A DNA stretch of 11,490 nucleotides from Rhodospirillales bacterium (GTDB lineage: Bacteria; Pseudomonadota; Alphaproteobacteria; Rhodospirillales; JADHTD01): the NCBI GenBank assembly GCA_016776525.1, contig JADHTD010000057.1:1-11490 (forward strand). The letters run 5' to 3'. Made by a program: the position numbers and the translations under genes. This document shows positions 7,099 through 11,490 of this stretch, one piece after another. A model generated the notes under the pieces. The model was not told where the DNA came from, did not search any database, and was given only the letters and a program-made list of their open reading frames with translations. Positions within the stretch are counted from its first letter, which is position 1, and each line of letters begins with the position of its first letter.

Positions 7099-10000
7099 AT
7101 GACGCAAAAGGCGTCCAAAGAGAAACAAAAGTTGGGGGAGGGCCGTCACGCCAGTGAAGACCTGTTTTCCATTGCTTTTCACGCCAGCCCGGCGCTTTAC
7201 GTCGTCATTGATTTCGATGACGGCCGCATCGTCGAGGTTAATAAAAGCTGGCTTGAGATGTATGGATTCAGCCGCCCTGAGGTGATCGGAAAAACCGGCG
7301 TCGAGCTGGGCATTTTTCCAAATCCCGAAAATCATGCCGCCTTTATGAAACAAATCCGGGGGCGGGGGAAAGTAACCGATTTCCAGGGAACGGTGCGGGA
7401 CCGGAACGGTGACATCCGGGATATCTTTACCTCTGCCGAAACGGTCAGCATCGACGGCCAAAAAAACATCCTGATCATTTCCCAGGATGTCACCGATCAC
7501 AAACGGGTCGAACGCCAATTGCTGGAAACCCACCAAACGCAGCGGCTATTGGCCCAGGCTGTCGAGACCGTTGATATCGGCATCGCCCTTTTCGATGCCG
7601 ATGACAAATTGGTCTTCTATAACAGCCGGTACCTGGACCTGATGGATTCCATCAAGGACATCATCCGGCCCGGCGTCTCTTTCGAGGAAATGTTGCGGAC
7701 CATGGTCACGCGGCAGCCGGCAAGGGGCGCGAAAGAGGACAAAGAGGCCTATATCCGCCAGCGCCTTGAGCACCATTTGAAACCCACCGATCCCTTTCTA
7801 ATTCATCGCCATGATGACCTGATTATCCAGGCCGATGAACGTCGAATGCCGGACGGCAGCATCTTTGTCATCCTCTCGGATGTCACGGAAAGAACAAAAG
7901 CCGAGGAATCAGCCCTGGAGGCGCAACAACGGCTGGTCGAAGCCATCGAAACCCTCAACGACGGGTTCTCCCTTTTTGACGCCGACGACCGGCTGGTGCT
8001 GTGCAATAGCCGCTACAAGGAATTTTACCCGGAAACGGCTGAATTTCAGATACCTGGAACCACCTTCGAGGAAAACATCCGGATCAGCATTATGAACGGA
8101 CATATCAAGGAAGCCATTGGTCGGGAGGAAGAATTTATCCAACAAAGGTTGAAGGAACACAGAGAAGGGGTCGGGCCGATTGAGCGCGAGCGGTCCGATG
8201 GACGCTGGCTGTTATTGTCGGAACGGAAAACGGGCCGCGGCGAGTTGGTCGGCATCCGCACCGATATCACCGACCTCAAGCAACGCGAAGAAGCCCTGCG
8301 CCGCAGTGAAGAACGCTTCCGTTCCGTTTTTGAAGCCGACCTGGTCGGTATTTTATTGACCACCCCGGAAAAAGGCCTGATCACCTGTAATGACCGTTTG
8401 TGCGAAATTTTGGGGTATACGCGCGAGGAACTTGCCGAGCTGACCTGGGAGGAACTGACCCATCCCGACGACATCGCCAAAAATCTGGAGACATTTAACC
8501 GGGCCATGGCCGGCGAGATCGACAGCTATTCCATGGACAAACGCTATATCCGCAAGGACGGAGAGGTCATCCATACCCACATTTCCGTCCGGTTCATGCG
8601 CAAGCCGGACGGCAGCCCGGACTATGTTATTTCCTTTCAGCAGGACATCACCGAACGGGTGAAAGCGGAAGAACAGATTCGCCATATTTTTGATCTGGGC
8701 TTGGTTGGCGTATCGTTTACCAACCCGGAAAAACAATGGATTAATTTCAACGACAGGCTCTGCGAAATTCTGGGTTATTCGCGCCAAGAACTAAAGGGGC
8801 GTTGCTGGGAGGACCTGACTCACCCCGATGACTTGGAAAATCATGTTGAACATTTCAAAAAAAGCATGTCCGGAGAGATTGAAGGTTTTTCACACGACAA
8901 GCGGTTCATCCGCAAGGACGGTGAGATCGTCCATGCCAGCCTGTCGGCGCGCTGTGTCCGCAAGGAGGACGGAAGCCCGGATTACTTCGTCGGCCTTATT
9001 CACGACATCACCGAACGGGTAAAGGCGGAAGAACAGGTCCGCCATATTTTCGAATTGGGCATGGTCGGCATCGCCATCTCGACGCCGGATAGGGGATTGA
9101 TTCTAATTAACGATAAGTTTTGCGACATCCTGGGTTATAGCCGGGAAGAGTTAAAAAATCTCAAGTGGACTGATTTTACCCACCCGGATGATCTACAGGA
9201 CCAACTCGTCATAAATAAAAGAATGCTGGCCGGCGAGATCGACAGCTACACCCTCGACAAACGTTATATCCGCAAGGACGGCAAAATCATTCACATCAGC
9301 ATATCGGTCCGTTGCGTGCGGAAGGCGGATGGCAATGTCGATTACTCAATCGCCTTGGTGCACGACATCAGCAAGCGGGTGAATGCCCTGGAGGCCCTGG
9401 AAAAAGCCCGCGACGAGCTGGAATTGCGTGTTTATGAACGCACCCGGCAATTGGAAAGCGAAGTCGAGGAACGTCGCCGTACCGAACAGGTGCTGCGCGA
9501 ACAGGAAGAGCGGTTCCGCCGGGTTCTCGATACGGCCCTGGCCGGTATCATCACCATCAATGAGAACGGCATCATCCAGTCGGCAAACTCCATTTCGGAA
9601 AAAACCTTCGGCTACAAACCGGGGGGGTTGATCGGTAAGAACGTCAAGGTCCTCATGCCCGAACCCGATAGCGCCAAACATGACGGCTATCTCAGTGCCT
9701 ACCGGGAGACCGGCAAGGCCCAGATCATCGGCCAGGGCCGTGAAGTGTTGGGGCAACGCAAGGACGGCACCGTTTTCCCCATATCCCTGGCCGTCAGCGA
9801 ATTGCAATTGGGGGATCAGCGGCTGTTTACCGGTATCGTTCAGGATATTACCGACTTTAAGCGGACCCAGGCCGACATCATGGTCGCCAAGGTGCAGGCC
9901 GATAGTGCTAACAAGGCCAAAAGTGAATTCCTGGCCAGCATGAGCCATGAACTGCGCACCCCCCTGAACGCCATTATCGGCTTCTCGGACACCATGGTGA

Positions 10001-10620
10001 AAGAAATGTTCGGGCCGATCGACAATGAAAAATACCTGGATTACCTTACCGATATCCATGCCTCCGGCCGCCACCTGCTGGAGCTGATTAACGATATTCT
10101 GGATGTTTCGGCGATTGAGGCCGGCAAGGTCGAATTGCACGAAGAACATCTCAATATTCAGGAACTCAGCGAACAATCCTTGCGCTTGGTGCGGCCCCGG
10201 GCCGAAAATCAGGGGGTGTTGCTGGACATGCAGGAATGTAACGGCCTGCCGGCGCTATATGCCGACGAACGCCGGGTCAAACAGATCCTCATCAACCTGC
10301 TGACCAATGCTGTTAAATTCACCCCCGGCGGCAAGCACGTGGCGTTGGCGGCGTATCTGGACGGGGACGGTTTCCTGGTGTTCGAGGTCCGGGATGAAGG
10401 CATCGGCATGGATGCGGATGACCTTGAAAAAGCGCTTAGTCCCTTCGGCCAGGTCGACAGTTCACTGGCCCGGCGCTTTGAAGGCTCCGGCCTCGGTTTG
10501 CCCCTCACCAAATCCCTGGTCGAATTGCACGGCGGCAAACTCAGCATTGATAGCCGTAAGGGGGAGGGCACCCGGGTCCAAATCCGCTTCCCGGAGGAAA
10601 GAGTCATCCGTCAGGACTGA
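7099..10620 (+). CDS. Seven-PAS histidine kinase with FixL-like heme PAS
   Basis: A cytoplasmic sensor histidine kinase of 1173 residues with no membrane segment. From the N-terminus: PAS1 about 18-133; PAS2 about 145-264 and PAS3 about 275-392, similar to each other (LFDADD plus NSRY in both; PAS_7-like); PAS4-6 as three 120-residue repeats, 409-528, 529-648 and 649-768; a charged coiled-coil linker, 769-805; PAS7, 808-918; HisKA with phospho-acceptor H950 in SHELRTPL; and an HHKA-type ATPase with N-box N1070, G1 DEGIGMD from 1099, F-box SPFGQV and G2 GSGLGL at 1129-1134. PAS7 follows the FixL heme-PAS pattern, MPEP-x4-KHDGYL then IIG-x2-R and GQRKDGT-x-FP. H861 and R881 align with BjFixL His200 and Arg220. 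Inference: O2 at heme modulates autophosphorylation. There is no receiver or Hpt domain, so the phosphoryl group goes to a separate regulator. Start: AAGG lies 5 bases before ATG 7099; GTG 7093 is the alternative. Confidence 0.95.
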   Translation: MTQKASKEKQKLGEGRHASEDLFSIAFHASPALYVVIDFDDGRIVEVNKSWLEMYGFSRPEVIGKTGVELGIFPNPENHAAFMKQIRGRGKVTDFQGTVRDRNGDIRDIFTSAETVSIDGQKNILIISQDVTDHKRVERQLLETHQTQRLLAQAVETVDIGIALFDADDKLVFYNSRYLDLMDSIKDIIRPGVSFEEMLRTMVTRQPARGAKEDKEAYIRQRLEHHLKPTDPFLIHRHDDLIIQADERRMPDGSIFVILSDVTERTKAEESALEAQQRLVEAIETLNDGFSLFDADDRLVLCNSRYKEFYPETAEFQIPGTTFEENIRISIMNGHIKEAIGREEEFIQQRLKEHREGVGPIERERSDGRWLLLSERKTGRGELVGIRTDITDLKQREEALRRSEERFRSVFEADLVGILLTTPEKGLITCNDRLCEILGYTREELAELTWEELTHPDDIAKNLETFNRAMAGEIDSYSMDKRYIRKDGEVIHTHISVRFMRKPDGSPDYVISFQQDITERVKAEEQIRHIFDLGLVGVSFTNPEKQWINFNDRLCEILGYSRQELKGRCWEDLTHPDDLENHVEHFKKSMSGEIEGFSHDKRFIRKDGEIVHASLSARCVRKEDGSPDYFVGLIHDITERVKAEEQVRHIFELGMVGIAISTPDRGLILINDKFCDILGYSREELKNLKWTDFTHPDDLQDQLVINKRMLAGEIDSYTLDKRYIRKDGKIIHISISVRCVRKADGNVDYSIALVHDISKRVNALEALEKARDELELRVYERTRQLESEVEERRRTEQVLREQEERFRRVLDTALAGIITINENGIIQSANSISEKTFGYKPGGLIGKNVKVLMPEPDSAKHDGYLSAYRETGKAQIIGQGREVLGQRKDGTVFPISLAVSELQLGDQRLFTGIVQDITDFKRTQADIMVAKVQADSANKAKSEFLASMSHELRTPLNAIIGFSDTMVKEMFGPIDNEKYLDYLTDIHASGRHLLELINDILDVSAIEAGKVELHEEHLNIQELSEQSLRLVRPRAENQGVLLDMQECNGLPALYADERRVKQILINLLTNAVKFTPGGKHVALAAYLDGDGFLVFEVRDEGIGMDADDLEKALSPFGQVDSSLARRFEGSGLGLPLTKSLVELHGGKLSIDSRKGEGTRVQIRFPEERVIRQD
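8323..9402 (+). repeat. Three tandem 360-bp PAS-encoding repeats
   Basis: Units 8323-8682, 8683-9042 and 9043-9402 are each exactly 360 bases (120 codons) and encode PAS4, PAS5 and PAS6 of the kinase. The unit ends are nearly identical at DNA level: bases 8641-8700 and 9001-9060 share GACATCACCGAACGGGT and GCGGAAGAACAG. Protein landmarks recur at identical spacing (ILGY, HPDD, IRKDG, ITERVKAEEQ). Exact register without indels suggests fairly recent in-frame duplication or ongoing homogenisation. Confidence 0.9.
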
Positions 10621-10629
10621 CCGGTCGGG

Positions 10630-10657
10630 GCACTTGGCTGCTTCCGGCAGGAGGTGC
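10630..10657 (+). terminator. Hairpin after the kinase, possible terminator
   Basis: It begins 10 bases after the kinase stop. GCACTT pairs with AGGTGC (one G-T), and inside it CTGC pairs with GCAG around a TTCCG loop, giving about ten pairs with a small internal bulge. There is no downstream T-run, so it is not a classical intrinsic terminator; it could instead stabilise a 3' end or assist Rho-dependent termination. Confidence 0.35.
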
Positions 10658-10666
10658 GCTATCGTT

Positions 10667-10696
10667 GCCATGCCACCGGGTAATCAGAGGCATGGC
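10667..10696. repeat. 8-base inverted repeat
   Basis: GCCATGCC (10667-10674) and GGCATGGC (10689-10696) are perfect complements separated by 14 bases. It could be a second 3' hairpin or a protein-binding dyad; no T-run follows. Confidence 0.4.
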
Positions 10697-10791
10697 TCAG
10701 CGCCGTTCACCCCAAACCCTTCTATACACCCCAAATCCTTCCAATGGAAATTCGTCAGGAGATTGTCAGGAAGGAGTGCCACACTCCCTCC

Positions 10792-10821
10792 TTGTTGGTA
10801 TAAATTGCCGTTTTTTATACA
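10792..10821 (+). promoter_or_regulatory. Candidate promoter for the response regulator
   Basis: TTGTTG (10792-10797) and TATACA (10816-10821) are separated by 18 bases in the most A/T-rich part of the gap; the -10 matches four of six consensus positions and the -35 three. A second -10-like TTATAA occurs at 10834-10839. Either would give a leader longer than 100 bases before GTG 10957. Confidence 0.3.
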
Positions 10822-10941
10822 CATCACTGTATGTTATAAGGCATGGTTAGTCCGTAACGCCGGATTAAAAAAACAAAGTTTGGACGGCAACCGCGGCGAA
10901 AGGACGCCGGGCCCGGAAGGTCCGGACGGTTGGCCCAAATC

Positions 10942-10948
10942 GGGGAGG
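10942..10948 (+). promoter_or_regulatory. Strong Shine-Dalgarno that fixes a GTG start
   Basis: GGGGAGG, followed by a T, lies 8 bases before GTG 10957. It complements the 16S rRNA 3' end almost perfectly and is the reason for choosing GTG 10957; the in-frame TTG at 10954 is less likely, and no in-frame ATG occurs before the receiver fold begins. Confidence 0.75.
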
Positions 10949-10956
10949 TTTTTTTG

Positions 10957-11490
10957 GTGGAATTGCCTTCATATGTTCTGAACGGCCTCAAAATTTTGGT
11001 CGTTGATGACAATAAGAACATGCGTTTGATCGTTCTCCAGGTTCTGCATTCCCTTGGCATCCGTGAAATCCGTGAAGCCGATGACGGCGCCGACGCTTTC
11101 AAGGTTATGCGGACGTTTGATGCCGACCTGATTATCTGTGATTGGGTGATGGAGCCGCTGGACGGTATCGATTTCACGCGCATGGTCCGCAGCGCCAAGG
11201 ATTCCCCCAATCCCTTCGTGCCGATCATTATGCTGACCGGGCACACGGAATTCTACCGGGTCATGGAAGCCCGCGATGCCGGGGTCAATGAATTCATTGC
11301 CAAACCGATTTCGGCAAAGTCGCTTTATACGCGGATGGTCAGCGTCATCGAGCGGCCGCGCCCCTTCGTCAAAATCAATACTTACTACGGCCCCTGCCGG
11401 CGGCGTCAGAAAATGGCGAATTTCAACGGGCAGGACCGGCGTCAGGTCGAACCCGAACACACCGATCTTTCCCAAGCCGAGGTGGAGTCC
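10957..11490 (+). CDS. CheY-like response regulator (3' partial)
   Basis: The first 178 codons of a response regulator that continues past the window end. It starts with GTG. Receiver features: acidic pair D17/D18 (ILVVDDNKNMR), phospho-acceptor D62 (LIICDWVMEPLDG), T94 (IMLTGHTE) and K116 (FIAKPIS), all in the expected order and spacing. The receiver ends near residue 132. It is followed by a basic tail, PRPFVKINTYYGPCRRRQ and beyond, which resembles tails I recall on alphaproteobacterial receiver proteins. No helix-turn-helix, GGDEF or other output domain is visible up to the end, so it is either a tail-only receiver or the output lies beyond the window. It lies 336 bases downstream of the kinase on the same strand and is a possible, but unproven, partner; it does not look like FixJ. 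Confidence 0.95.
   Translation, partial: MELPSYVLNGLKILVVDDNKNMRLIVLQVLHSLGIREIREADDGADAFKVMRTFDADLIICDWVMEPLDGIDFTRMVRSAKDSPNPFVPIIMLTGHTEFYRVMEARDAGVNEFIAKPISAKSLYTRMVSVIERPRPFVKINTYYGPCRRRQKMANFNGQDRRQVEPEHTDLSQAEVES

Larger units (their letters stand above)
10621..10956 (+). other. 336-base gap between kinase and response regulator
   Basis: No coding region is supported here. In order the stretch holds: a strong hairpin just after the kinase stop (10630-10657); an 8-base perfect inverted repeat GCCATGCC/GGCATGGC (10667-10696); a short hairpin GGAGTG-CCA-CACTCC (10773-10787); an A/T-rich promoter-like segment (10792-10850); and a GC-rich potentially folded leader (10894-10936) ending in the ribosome site of the response regulator. 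The A/T-rich to GC-rich switch suggests a promoter followed by a transcribed leader. Confidence 0.5.

Noticed and set aside
10857..10936. Known riboswitch (cyclic-di-GMP, SAM/SAH, cobalamin) before the response regulator
   Set aside because: The GC-rich stems do not contain the conserved core sequences I know for these classes; kept only as an unassigned structured leader.
10957..11490. FixJ-type partner for the FixL-like kinase
   Set aside because: No LuxR-type helix-turn-helix follows the receiver within the visible sequence, and the tail is a different, basic type.

Overview
The window looks like chromosomal DNA of an alphaproteobacterium, most likely a Rhodospirillales-type environmental bacterium. 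The evidence is the GC-rich third-codon-position usage, the abundance of multi-PAS signalling proteins and a bacteriohemerythrin, the PleC/DivJ-like histidine kinase core, and a receiver protein with a basic tail of a kind I associate with that group. This assignment is inferred from protein style and not from a marker gene. I see no rRNA, tRNA, CRISPR array, transposase or phage gene.

Layout. (1) Bases 2-2224, plus strand: the 3' part of a membrane sensor phosphatase, with a periplasmic SBP_bac_3-type domain, one membrane helix, two near-identical PAS domains and a SpoIIE/PP2C phosphatase. It converges on (2) a bacteriohemerythrin at 2235-2639, minus strand, with a palindrome in its leader. 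(3) An apparent minus-strand operon has NAD kinase (3877-4644) followed by an AbrB/PF05145-type membrane protein (2770-3858). (4) Divergent from nadK is a plus-strand pair: a GT-A-like glycosyltransferase candidate (4760-5575, possibly leaderless) overlapping by 4 bases (ATGA) a 447-residue protein (5572-6915). The latter fuses a DUF2938-like four-helix membrane domain to an M28 metallopeptidase domain with a complete metal-site motif set. (5) A cytoplasmic histidine kinase of 1173 residues (7099-10620) carries seven PAS domains. The last has the FixL heme-binding signature (His861 and Arg881, 20 residues apart). Three of the others are an exact 360-base tandem repeat. (6) After a 336-base gap with hairpins, a possible promoter and a GC-rich structured leader, a CheY-like response regulator starts at a GTG (10957) behind a near-perfect Shine-Dalgarno and runs off the window.

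How it fits together. Much of the window is signal transduction. One protein couples an extracytoplasmic solute-binding sensor to a Ser/Thr-type phosphatase output, and another couples many cytoplasmic PAS inputs, probably including oxygen at heme, to a His-Asp phosphorelay whose partner may or may not be the adjacent receiver. Bacteriohemerythrin adds a second oxygen-binding protein. nadK is housekeeping. The glycosyltransferase/DUF2938-M28 pair is the least familiar part: a translationally coupled two-gene unit that could act at the cell envelope. I would follow up first the DUF2938-M28 fusion and the FixL-like heme PAS on a seven-PAS kinase.
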